Origin: Clostridium cibarium
GTDB lineage: Bacteria > Bacillota > Clostridia > Clostridiales > Clostridiaceae
Assembly (NCBI RefSeq): GCF_014836335.1
Contig: NZ_JACSRA010000025.1
Span: 1-64,000 of the forward strand
Direction: 5' to 3'
DNA length: 64,000 nt
Every line of letters starts with the position of its first letter. Within the stretch, counting starts at the first letter, position 1. The translations under genes and the position numbers were made by a program. Below are positions 1-8,372 of this stretch, piece by piece. Below the pieces are notes generated by a model, which saw only the letters and a list, made by a program, of their open reading frames with translations, was not told the DNA's origin and did not search any database.

Positions 1-98
1 CTACTCAAAAAACTTACTCTAAAAGAATTGCTGGTTTTTAACTTATTTATATCTGTTCAATTTTCAAAGACCATTTTCTTTATCGCCCTTAAGCGACT
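1..98 (-). other. rRNA operon leader (pre-16S)
   Basis: Read on the minus strand, this stretch contains CTTTGAAAATTGAACAG (about 53-69), a sequence typical of clostridial and bacillar 16S leaders and spacers. It lies just downstream of the strong minus-strand promoter at 104-132. The rRNA gene itself would begin beyond the left edge, so no mature rRNA is claimed. The assignment rests on the leader motif and promoter only. Confidence 0.7.
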
Positions 99-103
99 TT
101 CTC

Positions 104-132
104 ATCTTATCACTTTTTTCAACATTTGTCAA
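104..132 (-). promoter_or_regulatory. Sigma-A promoter of the rRNA operon (proximal)
   Basis: Minus strand: TTGACA (127-132), 17-base spacer, TAAGAT (104-109). A second TAAGAT with a similar following sequence (GTCGCTAAGG against GTCGCTTAAGG) lies at 188-193 but has a poor -35. This suggests tandem rRNA promoters made from a duplicated unit. Confidence 0.75.
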
Positions 133-374
133 CATTATTTTTTATGAATCTAATCATGTTTACCAAGTTGCCTTAGCGACATGACTTATCTTATCATCCA
201 TATACACATGCAAATTTGACTAAACACTTCAGATTTATAATTTAACTATCTTAATCCCCCACTTTTCTTTTAATTTCTCACTCTCTTACATGCAGATACA
301 CTAGGGGGAGTTTTTATGTAGAATACAGGTTTCTAACTACATATCAATTAATACACTTTATTTTTACAATTTAG

Positions 375-403
375 TTGACACACAATTTTCTGAATAATAT
401 AAT
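375..403 (+). promoter_or_regulatory. Sigma-A promoter of crr
   Basis: TTGACA (375-380), 17-base spacer, TATAAT (398-403): a perfect consensus promoter. It starts a leader of about 140 bases that holds the antiterminator target and terminator ahead of the EIIA gene. Confidence 0.85.
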
Positions 404-411
404 AATGTTAT

Positions 412-468
412 AGATGTGTAACTGTTAAATCAGGCATGAATTTTGTATAAAAATTTATGCCTTTTTTT
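412..468 (+). promoter_or_regulatory. RAT-like antiterminator target with overlapping terminator, crr leader
   Basis: Bases 413-441 match the pattern of ribonucleic antiterminator targets bound by BglG/LicT/GlcT proteins (TGTAACTG, short loop, CAGGCA). They overlap the 5' arm of a terminator: GGCATGAATTTT (433-444) pairs with AAAATTTATGCC (450-461) and is followed by seven T. A similar element precedes the EIICB gene, and the cognate PRD antiterminator is encoded at 3161-4015. Induction of crr by antitermination is inferred from this arrangement. Confidence 0.75.
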
Positions 469-554
469 ATTTTTTGGTGAACTTTCTATAACATTGAAAA
501 GTACAGTAATAATAATGAAAGGATGTGAATAATCCTGTTATTCAGGATAAGCAT

Positions 555-1052
555 ATGTTTGGATTTTTTAAGAAAAAAAATAATGAAGTAAAAAAAGGAC
601 CAGAATTAGTAGCAGCAGTAAGTGGTAAGGTTATTCCTTTATCAGAAGTACCAGACCCTGTTTTTGCACAAAAAATGGCAGGAGATGGAGTTGCTATTGA
701 TCCAACAGGTGATCTAGTTGTCGCACCAGCTGATGGTGAGTTAAGTTTAGTTTTTAATACAAAACATGCTTTTGCGTTAACTCTTGATAATGGAATTGAA
801 CTTCTAGTTCACATAGGTGTTGATACAGTTTCCTTAAATGGTGAAGGTTTCGAACAACTTGCCGAACAAGGAACTAAAGTTAAAGCAGGAACTCCAATAA
901 TCAAAATAGATAGAGAATTCATTAAAAGCAAAGGCTTCTCATTAATGACTCCTGTGTTAATAACTAATCCAGATATTGTAACTTCAATTGAGCCTATAGA
1001 AAACATAGATTCAGTTGCAGGAGAAACAACAATAGTTAAATATACTTTATAA
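555..1052 (+). CDS. crr: PTS glucose-type EIIA component
   Basis: Soluble EIIA of the glucose family, which passes phosphate from HPr to the EIIB domain of the permease; cytoplasmic. The reading frame shows the family core: the DGVAID segment, PADGELSLVFNTKHAFAL, and the phosphorylated His in LLVHIGVDTV. About 165 residues is the usual length for a stand-alone EIIA. ATG 555 (MFGFFKKK) is preferred because it matches the usual start of this family and has AGGA seven bases upstream. An in-frame GTG at 525 with AAGGA close by would add ten residues. The short inverted repeat ATCCTG/CAGGAT (about 532-548) could mask the ribosome site. The matching EIICB lacks an EIIA domain and lies convergently at 1192-2892. 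Confidence 0.9.
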   Translation: MFGFFKKKNNEVKKGPELVAAVSGKVIPLSEVPDPVFAQKMAGDGVAIDPTGDLVVAPADGELSLVFNTKHAFALTLDNGIELLVHIGVDTVSLNGEGFEQLAEQGTKVKAGTPIIKIDREFIKSKGFSLMTPVLITNPDIVTSIEPIENIDSVAGETTIVKYTL

Positions 1053-1059
1053 AATAATA

Positions 1060-1096
1060 AAAAAGCTTTCCTATTTTAAATTAGGAAGCTTTTTTC
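1060..1096 (+). terminator. Terminator after crr
   Basis: Inverted repeat AAAGCTTTCCTA / TAGGAAGCTTT with T runs on both strands, 8 bases after the crr stop. It could act in both directions. Confidence 0.8.
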
Positions 1097-1121
1097 TTTA
1101 ATCAAAATTATATAAATAATA

Positions 1122-1161
1122 CAGAAAACCAAGGTGAGTTTTAACCTACCTTGGTTTTCTG
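1122..1161 (-). terminator. Terminator of the EIICB gene
   Basis: Perfect 14-bp arms CAGAAAACCAAGGT / ACCTTGGTTTTCTG lie downstream of the minus-strand EIICB stop. The T-rich tail is modest. Confidence 0.6.
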
Positions 1162-1191
1162 CATTATTATGATTTATATATTAAGCTTAAA

Positions 1192-2892
1192 TTATTCAAT
1201 TCCTAATATTGAATTGATTTCGTTCTTATATCTATCTGCCTTAACTCCAAATATAGCTTGCATTCCATTACCTACTTCAACTACTCCTGAAGCACCTAAT
1301 TTCTTTAATTCATCCTTATTAACTTTAGACTTATCTACAACTTCAATTCTAAGTCTTGTTATACAAGCATCAACACTTACTATATTCTCAGCTCCGCCAA
1401 ATGCTGCTAGTACTAAAGGTGCTTTTTCAACTATTTCATTTGAACCACCTTTTGAACTACTTACTTCATCAGCCTTATTAAGACCTTTTGCTGCTTGATA
1501 ATCAGCCTTTGAATAAAGTTTTGTTTCTTCTTCATCTTCTTCTCTACCTGGAGTCTTTAAGTTAAATTTCTTAATCATGAATAGGAATAAGAAATAATAA
1601 ACTACTGCATATGCTAAACCAACTAATATAATCATATACCAGTTTGTTGGCACTCCAGCTCCTGCTGGAAGTAATCCAAATAATGAGAAGTCAATTAAAC
1701 CTCCAGAGAAAGTCATACCTACGAATACATTTAGTAAATCCATTAACATGAATGATAAACCAGCTAATATACAGTGAACTCCGTATAATACTGGAGCAAC
1801 GAATAAGAATGTAAATTCGATTGGTTCAGTAATACCTGTAAGCATTGCTGTAACAGCTGCTGATATTAATAATGATCCTACTACCTTCTTTTTGCTTGGT
1901 TTAGCTGTTCTATACATTGCTAAAGCTGCTGCTGGTAGCCCAAACATCATGAATGGGAACTTACCTGCCATAAATCTTGTTGTTCCACTAACTATAGTTG
2001 CCATAGTATCAGAAGATGCTCCAACTAGATCTCCCATGCTTGATAATTGAGTAAAGTAAGCAGTGTTAGCACCAGCAACTGTTTGCCATGCACCATTAAC
2101 TAATACCTTACCTTCAACAAATGAACTAAACCAGAATGGGGTATAGAATACATGATGTAATCCAAATGGAATTAATGCTCTTTCTATAATACCGTAGAAG
2201 AATGTTCCAACAGGACCTGCTTCTCTAACTAAATTAGCTACTCCTGCAATACCACCTTGAATTACTGGCCATGCAAAAGCTAATATCCCTCCAACTATTG
2301 CCATAGTAATAGATGTTATTATTGGTACGAATCTAGCTCCTGAGAAGAATCCAATAACTTGTGGTAATTGAATTGTGTGGAATCTGTCATGTAATATCGC
2401 TGTAATTATACCTGTTATAATACCACCAAAAACTGACATATTTAATGTAAATATTCCGAGACTCTTTGTAACATAAGTCGCATACGCTGCCTTATCTGGA
2501 TCAGTAATGTTACTTGCAGTTAAAACTCCAAGTTGAGTTACACCTAATCCAAGTAATGTTGAAATAACTTGATTCATTACTACGAAACCGAATACTGCTG
2601 CTAGCGCTGCTGTACCTTTATCTTTCTTAGCTAAGCCTACTGCAACACCTACTGCAAACAATACTGGAAGATTTCCAAAAATAATGTTACCGATATCATT
2701 CATTACAGTTAATATTGCTGTAACTGCTGATATGTTAACGAAAGCTATAAGTGGTTCATATACTGCTGGTGGATTGTCTAATTTTGCAATTCCAAGTAGT
2801 GCTCCACCTATTCCTAGTAATATACCTGCTATTGGTAAAGCTGCTATTGGTAGCATAATTGCTTTACCTATTCTTTGTAAATATTTAAGCAT
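1192..2892 (-). CDS. ptsG: PTS glucose-family permease EIICB
   Basis: Membrane permease that takes up and phosphorylates a hexose (glucose most likely; N-acetylglucosamine cannot be excluded). Residues 1 to about 420 form the polytopic EIIC domain with the family motif GITEPIEFTFLFVAP. A charged linker follows, then a C-terminal EIIB domain with the phospho-Cys in DACITRLR. There is no EIIA domain; that is supplied by crr. ATG 2892 (MLKYLQRIGKAIMLP) has GGAGG eight bases upstream, so the longer TTG-started frame is not used. The gene sits behind a RAT-terminator leader (2990-3090) and downstream of the antiterminator gene, as in the glcT-ptsG arrangement of Bacillus. Confidence 0.85.
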   Translation of the reverse strand: MLKYLQRIGKAIMLPIAALPIAGILLGIGGALLGIAKLDNPPAVYEPLIAFVNISAVTAILTVMNDIGNIIFGNLPVLFAVGVAVGLAKKDKGTAALAAVFGFVVMNQVISTLLGLGVTQLGVLTASNITDPDKAAYATYVTKSLGIFTLNMSVFGGIITGIITAILHDRFHTIQLPQVIGFFSGARFVPIITSITMAIVGGILAFAWPVIQGGIAGVANLVREAGPVGTFFYGIIERALIPFGLHHVFYTPFWFSSFVEGKVLVNGAWQTVAGANTAYFTQLSSMGDLVGASSDTMATIVSGTTRFMAGKFPFMMFGLPAAALAMYRTAKPSKKKVVGSLLISAAVTAMLTGITEPIEFTFLFVAPVLYGVHCILAGLSFMLMDLLNVFVGMTFSGGLIDFSLFGLLPAGAGVPTNWYMIILVGLAYAVVYYFLFLFMIKKFNLKTPGREEDEEETKLYSKADYQAAKGLNKADEVSSSKGGSNEIVEKAPLVLAAFGGAENIVSVDACITRLRIEVVDKSKVNKDELKKLGASGVVEVGNGMQAIFGVKADRYKNEINSILGIE

Positions 2893-2954
2893 TGATAATT
2901 CCTCCAAATCTTTATATAGATTAATAAAAATTTTTAATAAGGTATTCTTTATAT

Positions 2955-2970
2955 TAAGCTGGCCAGCTTA
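2955..2970. promoter_or_regulatory. Perfect 16-bp palindrome in the EIICB leader
   Basis: TAAGCTGGCCAGCTTA lies after the leader terminator and before the EIICB ribosome site. It may be an operator or a second RNA hairpin. It does not resemble a cre site. Confidence 0.4.
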
Positions 2971-2989
2971 TATACTAAAATTGAGTAAC

Positions 2990-3090
2990 AAAAAAAGACT
3001 TTAATAATAACTTATTATGCCCTGCATATTTTTAAATATGCAAAAACACATTTCGTTATATAAAGTCTTGCCTGCATTACCAGTTACACC
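2990..3090 (-). promoter_or_regulatory. RAT-like antiterminator target with terminator, EIICB leader
   Basis: Minus strand: a RAT-like element (3063-3090, containing GGTGTAACTGG and GCAGGCAAGAC) overlaps the first arm of a terminator. AAGACTTTA (complement of 3061-3069) pairs with TAAAGTCTT (complement of 2995-3003), followed by a T tract. An inner hairpin GCATATTT/AAATATGC lies between the arms. The match to BglG/GlcT family targets is better here than in the crr leader. Confidence 0.8.
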
Positions 3091-3112
3091 TTAATTATTT
3101 GATTATGTTTAC

Positions 3113-3141
3113 ATAATACCACATGATTTTCGCTTTGTAAA
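3113..3141 (-). promoter_or_regulatory. Sigma-A promoter of the EIICB gene
   Basis: Minus strand: TTTACA (3136-3141), 17-base spacer, TATTAT (3113-3118). It lies about 20 bases upstream of the RAT element and inside the gap between the antiterminator stop and the leader. Confidence 0.75.
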
Positions 3142-3160
3142 GGTTTAATCGACATTTTTT

Positions 3161-4015
3161 TTATTGATTTAAAGAAATTCTAAATCTTTCAATGTGAATT
3201 GTTAAGAAAGTCACTTCATCATCCTTAACATGTACCTTTAGCTCTTTGCCTATTATTTCTGCAACTTCTTTTGCTATTTCATAAGATTCTTTATATGTAT
3301 TTTTTATAATTTCTCCTAACTGGTTATCAACATTCTTATTTTCTAATATTCTTTGTACTGCAAATTTAATATGAGTCAAAAATCTAGCATAATCCAAAGA
3401 CTTCCTATCTATTTCTATATTTAACCTATCCTCAACATGTTCAACTATGGTGCTGCCTAAATAATTATTTTTAAGCGTATTAGATATACTTCCGTTATTT
3501 ATAGCCGAATGTATATGTAGTGCTATAAATCCAATTTCATCATCTGGCATATCCACTTTTGCAAAGTTAGCCACTTTATCAGCTACCATCCTTGCAAGGG
3601 TAAACTCTTTTGGATACAGTGTTTCTATTTCAACTAAAAAGGGATTTTCAATTATCTCTTTGCTCTTCATTCTCTTAATGGCAAAGGACAAGTGATCAAT
3701 AAGGCCTATATGAATACTTTCGTTTAATTCCTTATTTATTTGCTTAGAGACTTCATATATTGCTTCTTCACAAACTGCAAAGAAATCTTTATGAACTTTG
3801 TCAATTATATTATTAAAATTAGCTCTATTTTCAGTATCTTCTATAGTAAATATCTTATCAACTTCAGTTCCTTTACATATAGTCTGCCCATGTTTCTTCC
3901 CAAAACCAATTCCCTTAGCAAAAAGAATCTTTTCCTTATGATCTGAATTTACCAATATAATGTTATTATTAAAAACTTTAGAAACGACTTCATCATGTTT
4001 AAGTTTTATACTCAT
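3161..4015 (-). CDS. glcT: PRD-containing transcription antiterminator, BglG/GlcT family
   Basis: RNA-binding antiterminator controlled by PTS phosphorylation. The first 60 residues form the CAT RNA-binding domain (VFNNNIILV, GIGFGKKHGQ). Two PTS regulation domains follow at about 65-170 and 175-284, with conserved histidines such as LIDHLSFAIKR, FIALHIHSA, LTHIKFAVQR and FLTIHIERF. Length (284 residues) is normal. It lies directly upstream of the EIICB gene, and RAT-like leaders occur before EIICB and crr, so a GlcT role is inferred. A LicT-type role remains possible. It overlaps the GNAT gene by a TAATG junction. Confidence 0.85.
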   Translation of the reverse strand: MSIKLKHDEVVSKVFNNNIILVNSDHKEKILFAKGIGFGKKHGQTICKGTEVDKIFTIEDTENRANFNNIIDKVHKDFFAVCEEAIYEVSKQINKELNESIHIGLIDHLSFAIKRMKSKEIIENPFLVEIETLYPKEFTLARMVADKVANFAKVDMPDDEIGFIALHIHSAINNGSISNTLKNNYLGSTIVEHVEDRLNIEIDRKSLDYARFLTHIKFAVQRILENKNVDNQLGEIIKNTYKESYEIAKEVAEIIGKELKVHVKDDEVTFLTIHIERFRISLNQ

Positions 4016-4965
4016 TACGCCATCCCCTTCATACGTTTATTAGTAATATAATAAGTTATATGATCTCTCCATTTTCCATTTATAAAGAGATACTGTTCAT
4101 TTACTCCTAATTCCTTGAAGCCACATCCTAATAATACATTCTGTGATTTTTTGTTTTCTACTAACGCAGATGCTTCTAATCTATGAAGTTGCAACTCTTC
4201 AAAAGCATAATTTATTGCTAAATTAACAGTTTCCTTCATGTATCCCTTCCCTTGTTCATCCTTATCTATAGAATACCCTATTGTTGCGCTTTTAAATATC
4301 CCATTAACTATATTTGAAATTTTTAACTTCCCAATAAACCTATCGTCCTTATAAATCCCAAAATCTACAGCCGTCCCATTTAGAAATTGTCTATAACTCT
4401 GACTTAATATATTTTTCTGCACTTCTATAGTATAAAAACTATTATCTCTCATAGGTTCAAAAGCCCTTAAATGTTCTTTATTATCTAGATAATACTTTAA
4501 TAGTGCTTCAGAATCTTCAGGTGTTAGTAGTTTTATCATAATATTATCAGAATATAATTCTACTAAGTTATTTCTAACTCCTACATTATAATCATCTCTT
4601 GAAATCCCCATAGATATCTCATTCCGATAGATCCCTTGAGAATATATATTGTCAAAAAATATTCCTTCAAGAATAAACCCTAAATCTAAAAAAGATGATA
4701 GTGATATAGTATCTACTGTGTAAACATTAACCTTATTTATATTTATATCTTTAAACGTAGCTTTCAATATCAAACTTAAAGTTTCTTTCAACAATTCATA
4801 ATCATCATTTCTATAAAATTTTAACTTAATGCTACATTTTTTATTCTCTTCATCTAAATCTACAATTGTAAATCTACCAATATTAATTTTATTTTTATCT
4901 CTTATTACATAATCTTTTGCATTATCGGAACTTCTTACAATAGTTACACCTTGTTCTTGCAACAT
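4015..4965 (-). CDS. Two-domain GNAT N-acetyltransferase
   Basis: The C-terminal half (about 140-310) is a RimJ-like acetyltransferase: VRLLTPEDSE-type start, GYSIDKDEQGKGYMKE acetyl-CoA loop, LHRLEASALVENKKSQNVLLGCGF, and a WRDHITYYI end. The N-terminal half looks like a second, degenerate GNAT fold (LDLGFILEGIFFDNIY), so the protein is probably a tandem GNAT. The substrate is unknown. ATG 4965 has GGGAG eight bases upstream; an in-frame GTG at 4983 is less likely. The gene abuts the antiterminator gene (TAATG), so the two may share a transcript, although no functional link to sugar uptake is evident. Confidence 0.75.
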   Translation of the reverse strand: MLQEQGVTIVRSSDNAKDYVIRDKNKINIGRFTIVDLDEENKKCSIKLKFYRNDDYELLKETLSLILKATFKDININKVNVYTVDTISLSSFLDLGFILEGIFFDNIYSQGIYRNEISMGISRDDYNVGVRNNLVELYSDNIMIKLLTPEDSEALLKYYLDNKEHLRAFEPMRDNSFYTIEVQKNILSQSYRQFLNGTAVDFGIYKDDRFIGKLKISNIVNGIFKSATIGYSIDKDEQGKGYMKETVNLAINYAFEELQLHRLEASALVENKKSQNVLLGCGFKELGVNEQYLFINGKWRDHITYYITNKRMKGMA

Positions 4966-5112
4966 AAAGTCATCTCCCACCACTTACATCTTATAATTAT
5001 CATTATATATTATTTTTTTATAATTCAGCAATACTATGATTACTATTGATATTTAATTCTATTATGCTTATATTAGTTTATAGCAACTTTTTTATAAAGG
5101 ATAGGTGATAAT

Positions 5113-6285
5113 TTGAATAAGCAAAATATATCTAAATTGAATTTCTTCTTTTTAGGACTACAGAATAGATTTATTGAAAATAATGATTTATTTAAAAGTA
5201 TTAGCATTGTATATATTGCTGGTCTAAAGAAATTTAAAGGAATAGGGACATATTATAATAACAATATAACATTCAACTTTAACGGAATAAGTTCATCCCT
5301 CACTATGGAAAATTTACTTGCTAATATATGTGAGGAAGCTGAAAAATACGAGTCTTTAACATTAACCTACTCTGAAAGAGGTACTATTATTACAATAACT
5401 GCTGATAATAAAAATGTTAAAATGACAACTAAAGAAGAAGAAAGTATCGAAGAAACTGATAATCATGAAAATACATCTACATTATTAAATAGAAATTATT
5501 TAATTAAGGTCGGAAAAGCTAATCCTCTTCTTAAAGCAATAGGAATAATGAGTAAAGATGGTAAGATATTAAACGATAAGATTAGAAAATATAATCAGAT
5601 TGACCATTATGTTGAACTTATTGAAAAAGAATTAGATACTTTACCAAAAGATGAAACAATAACTATCTTAGATTGCGGTTGTGGAAAATCTTATTTAACT
5701 TTTGTTTTAAATTATTATTTAACAGAAGTAAAAAAAATCAAATGTAACTTTATAGGTCTTGATATTTCTGAAAATGTAATAAAAGCATCTAGATCTATTG
5801 CTAATGAACTTGGATACAGAAACATGGAATTTGCAGCTATAGACATTAAAGACTACAAGCCAAATAGAAAAATAAATATGGTTATGTCATTACATGCTTG
5901 TGATACAGCTACTGATATGGCTCTTGCCCTTGGTATAAAAGTAAAATCTGACCTTATCATTGCTGTCCCTTGTTGCCATCGTGAACTATTAAGTCAGTAT
6001 AATTACGATCCATTCAAATCTATAACTAAATATGGAATCTTAAAAGCAAGAATAGCCGATGCATTAACTGATGGAATGCGTGGTCTTATGCTTGAATCTA
6101 AAGGTTATAATGTTTCTATTGTAGAATATATTTCGCCTCTTGAAACGCCAAAAAACCTTATGATAAGAGCACAAAAATTGACTAAAGAACAACCTAATAA
6201 ATTAGAAGAATATAAAGCTTTATGTAAGTCATTAAATGCTAATCCAGCGTTATTAAGATTTCTAGAGGAACAGTGGAGATCTTAG
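5113..6285 (+). CDS. Class I SAM-dependent methyltransferase (Methyltransf_32-like)
   Basis: Cytoplasmic methyltransferase of unknown substrate. The C-terminal two thirds hold a Rossmann methyltransferase: DCGCGKSYLTF (motif I), GLDISENVI, then MSLHACDTATDMAL and VPCCHREL. The last two are characteristic of the METTL25-like Methyltransf_32 group, whose members are suspected to act on RNA or protein. The N-terminal 120 residues are unrelated to the catalytic core. The start is TTG 5113, with AGGTGAT upstream and no better ATG. It is a single-gene unit ending before a strong terminator at 6345. Confidence 0.8.
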   Translation: MNKQNISKLNFFFLGLQNRFIENNDLFKSISIVYIAGLKKFKGIGTYYNNNITFNFNGISSSLTMENLLANICEEAEKYESLTLTYSERGTIITITADNKNVKMTTKEEESIEETDNHENTSTLLNRNYLIKVGKANPLLKAIGIMSKDGKILNDKIRKYNQIDHYVELIEKELDTLPKDETITILDCGCGKSYLTFVLNYYLTEVKKIKCNFIGLDISENVIKASRSIANELGYRNMEFAAIDIKDYKPNRKINMVMSLHACDTATDMALALGIKVKSDLIIAVPCCHRELLSQYNYDPFKSITKYGILKARIADALTDGMRGLMLESKGYNVSIVEYISPLETPKNLMIRAQKLTKEQPNKLEEYKALCKSLNANPALLRFLEEQWRS

Positions 6286-6344
6286 CAATTTAGAAATTAA
6301 AGTTAAAAATTGAGAATGGTGGATTAAAATCTTTCAGAATTTCT

Positions 6345-6384
6345 AAAGACGTAAGACTTTTTGAAAAAATCTTACGTCTTTTAT
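6345..6384 (+). terminator. Terminator after the methyltransferase gene
   Basis: AAAGACGTAAGA / TCTTACGTCTTT stem with a T-rich tail, 60 bases after the stop. Flanking sequences (near 6309 and 6388-6414) also form an outer, imperfect inverted repeat around ATTGAGAATGGT. Confidence 0.75.
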
Positions 6385-6422
6385 CCTCAATTCTCAATTA
6401 ACTAACCATTCTCTACTGGCAT

Positions 6423-6447
6423 TTTATCAGCATATTCTTAAGAATAT
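6423..6447. repeat. Dispersed repeat with perfect palindrome, copy 1
   Basis: TTTATCAGC followed by the 16-bp palindrome ATATTCTTAAGAATAT. A second near-identical copy lies at 35524-35548. Both are intergenic and close to gene ends. Confidence 0.6.
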
Positions 6448-6504
6448 TACCATATATATGGTGAAGAATATTACCATACTAGAATATACTTTAAATTATT
6501 TATC

Positions 6505-7269
6505 CTAATTTATACCTATTATATCCTTTATTACTTCTCCCCCAATAATCATACCTGCAACAGGTGGTACGAATGAAATACTTCCTGGTATCTGTCTCTT
6601 AGCTGCACATTTCTTAGTACCTCCAGTACACACACAACCTGTTTTACATGTAACTACATCTTCAACTCTTGGCTTTGTAGGAATTTCTTCCGAATATACT
6701 ACCTTTAGTTGTTTTATACCTCTCTTTTTCAGCTCACGCCTCATAACTTTTGCTAACGGACAGATTTTAGTATCATATATATCTGCAACTTTAAATTGAG
6801 TTGGATCGAATTTATTTCCTGTTCCCATAGAGCTCATTATTCTGATATTCTTTTCATTACAATACTCTACTAATGCAATTTTAGCTGAAACTGTATCAAT
6901 GGCATCTACAACATAATCTGTGTCATCTGGTATAAGATCAGGTATATTATCTTTATCTACAAATACTTGATGAGTTGTGACAATGCACTTTCTATTTATT
7001 GAAAGAATTCTTTCTTTCATAACTTCTACTTTTACTTTGCTTATAGTATCATATGTAGCATGAATCTGTCTGTTTAAATTAGTCAAACAAACAGTATCAT
7101 CATCAATCAATATAAGCTCACCAACTCCAGCTCTAGTTAGTGCTTCTACTGTAAAACTACCTACTCCACCAACACCAAATACTACTACTTTACTATTTTT
7201 TAATTTATCTAAACCTTCTCTTCCTACTAATAACTCTGTTCTAGATAAGGAATGTTGTAACATACTCAT
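6505..7269 (-). CDS. tcdA: tRNA threonylcarbamoyladenosine dehydratase
   Basis: E1/ThiF-like enzyme that, in characterised members, cyclises the t6A37 of ANN-decoding tRNAs to ct6A using ATP. The nucleotide-binding glycine loop GVGGVGSFTVEAL is at about residues 33-45, followed by LIDDDTVCLTNLNRQ and VDAIDTVSAK. A Cys-rich stretch (CKTGCVCTGGTKKC) and PGSISFVPPVAGM close the fold. At 254 residues it has the family length. ATG 7269 has AGAAGGTG upstream. It is a stand-alone gene facing a divergent CPBP protease. Confidence 0.9.
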   Translation of the reverse strand: MSMLQHSLSRTELLVGREGLDKLKNSKVVVFGVGGVGSFTVEALTRAGVGELILIDDDTVCLTNLNRQIHATYDTISKVKVEVMKERILSINRKCIVTTHQVFVDKDNIPDLIPDDTDYVVDAIDTVSAKIALVEYCNEKNIRIMSSMGTGNKFDPTQFKVADIYDTKICPLAKVMRRELKKRGIKQLKVVYSEEIPTKPRVEDVVTCKTGCVCTGGTKKCAAKRQIPGSISFVPPVAGMIIGGEVIKDIIGIN

Positions 7270-7340
7270 ATATTAAGCACCTTCTTTCCTATATATTTTA
7301 TTTTATATTTTTTCTTAAAACAAGAGTTCTAATCATAAAA

Positions 7341-7372
7341 TTATATACAAATACTCTATGTTTTGTATATAA
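7341..7372. promoter_or_regulatory. Inverted repeat between tcdA and the CPBP gene
   Basis: Perfect 11-bp arms TTATATACAAA / TTTGTATATAA with a 10-base loop, in the divergent intergenic region. It has no U tail, so it is more like an operator than a terminator. No protein is assigned. Confidence 0.45.
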
Positions 7373-7407
7373 TTAAAATTAAGTTGCAAAATTAGGGAGG
7401 TTATTCT

Positions 7408-8277
7408 TTGAAAAAAATATTAAATTTTATTATAAATCCACTAGTTAATATAGAAAATGAGAGTTTCAATTTTAAAGTAGGTTTTTGGAAAGGTCTTGGT
7501 GCACTGTGTATAATGCAATTGCTATCCCTATTCTTTACTATCTATGCCTCAAAGATATTTGGATATGATTTTGCTACTGACAACTATACCCTTATAGCCA
7601 TCATCGAGCTTCTTTCCATTCCACTTTTCATTTTTATAATGTCCAATACCTTTGGTAAACTTAAGTGGGAAAAGAACACATATAAAAAAGTTAGTAAAAA
7701 ATCACTTATATTTATGGCCCTATCAATACTTGTCTTAAGGTTGCTATTCGATGCATATTTATATCCTTTAGTATCATTATTACCTGAAAGCGAGATTTTG
7801 AGCGAGGCATCAAGTATCTTTGAAAATAACTATTTTTATTTAATAAGTAGCGCATGCTTTTATGCACCTATAGTTGAAGAAGTAGTTTTTAGAGGAATAA
7901 TTCTCGGAGGATTATTAAAAAAATATTCTCCTAAAATAGCTTTACCTATTTCCGCATTCCTTTTTGCCTTTGCACATTTAAATCTGCAACAAGGTATAAA
8001 TGCATTTTTACTTGGATTGTTTTTAGGTTATGTATATTATAGAACAAAATCTATATTTCTTACCATTTCAGGACACTTTGCTAATAATGTCCTTGCATTA
8101 ATAGCCTTTGTTCCATCTAGCCTTACTGGATTGATTATAAATGCTATAATATCTACTTTAATAAGCATACCTATTATTATTTTATTAAAAAAGAAATTTG
8201 AACTAACTTATGAAGAACATTTTGAAAGTACTTTAGATCCAAATAAGAAAATATTTATATTTAAAGAAATGGAATAG
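7408..8277 (+). CDS. CPBP-family intramembrane glutamic protease
   Basis: Polytopic membrane protein of the Abi/CaaX protease family. The three conserved motifs are visible: EEVVFRG (about 157-163), FAHLNLQ, and HFANN near the C-terminus, each in or beside a membrane segment. Members cleave prenylated, anti-sigma or peptide substrates, or protect against bacteriocins. The sequence does not show which applies here. The start is TTG 7408, seven bases after GGGAGG. A divergent palindrome lies upstream and a terminator follows at 8327. Confidence 0.85.
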   Translation: MKKILNFIINPLVNIENESFNFKVGFWKGLGALCIMQLLSLFFTIYASKIFGYDFATDNYTLIAIIELLSIPLFIFIMSNTFGKLKWEKNTYKKVSKKSLIFMALSILVLRLLFDAYLYPLVSLLPESEILSEASSIFENNYFYLISSACFYAPIVEEVVFRGIILGGLLKKYSPKIALPISAFLFAFAHLNLQQGINAFLLGLFLGYVYYRTKSIFLTISGHFANNVLALIAFVPSSLTGLIINAIISTLISIPIIILLKKKFELTYEEHFESTLDPNKKIFIFKEME

Positions 8278-8326
8278 TATTTCTTAAGTAAATTTGATAC
8301 ACTATACTTATTGGAAACATTATTTT

Positions 8327-8357
8327 TTAGGCTACATAAAGTTAGCCTAATTTTTTT
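8327..8357 (+). terminator. Terminator between the CPBP gene and mtnN
   Basis: TTAGGCTA / TAGCCTAA stem followed by seven T. It lies only 16 bases before the mtnN start codon, so it could also act as an attenuator for mtnN. Confidence 0.75.
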
Positions 8358-8372
8358 GGAGGTTTATAAAAT

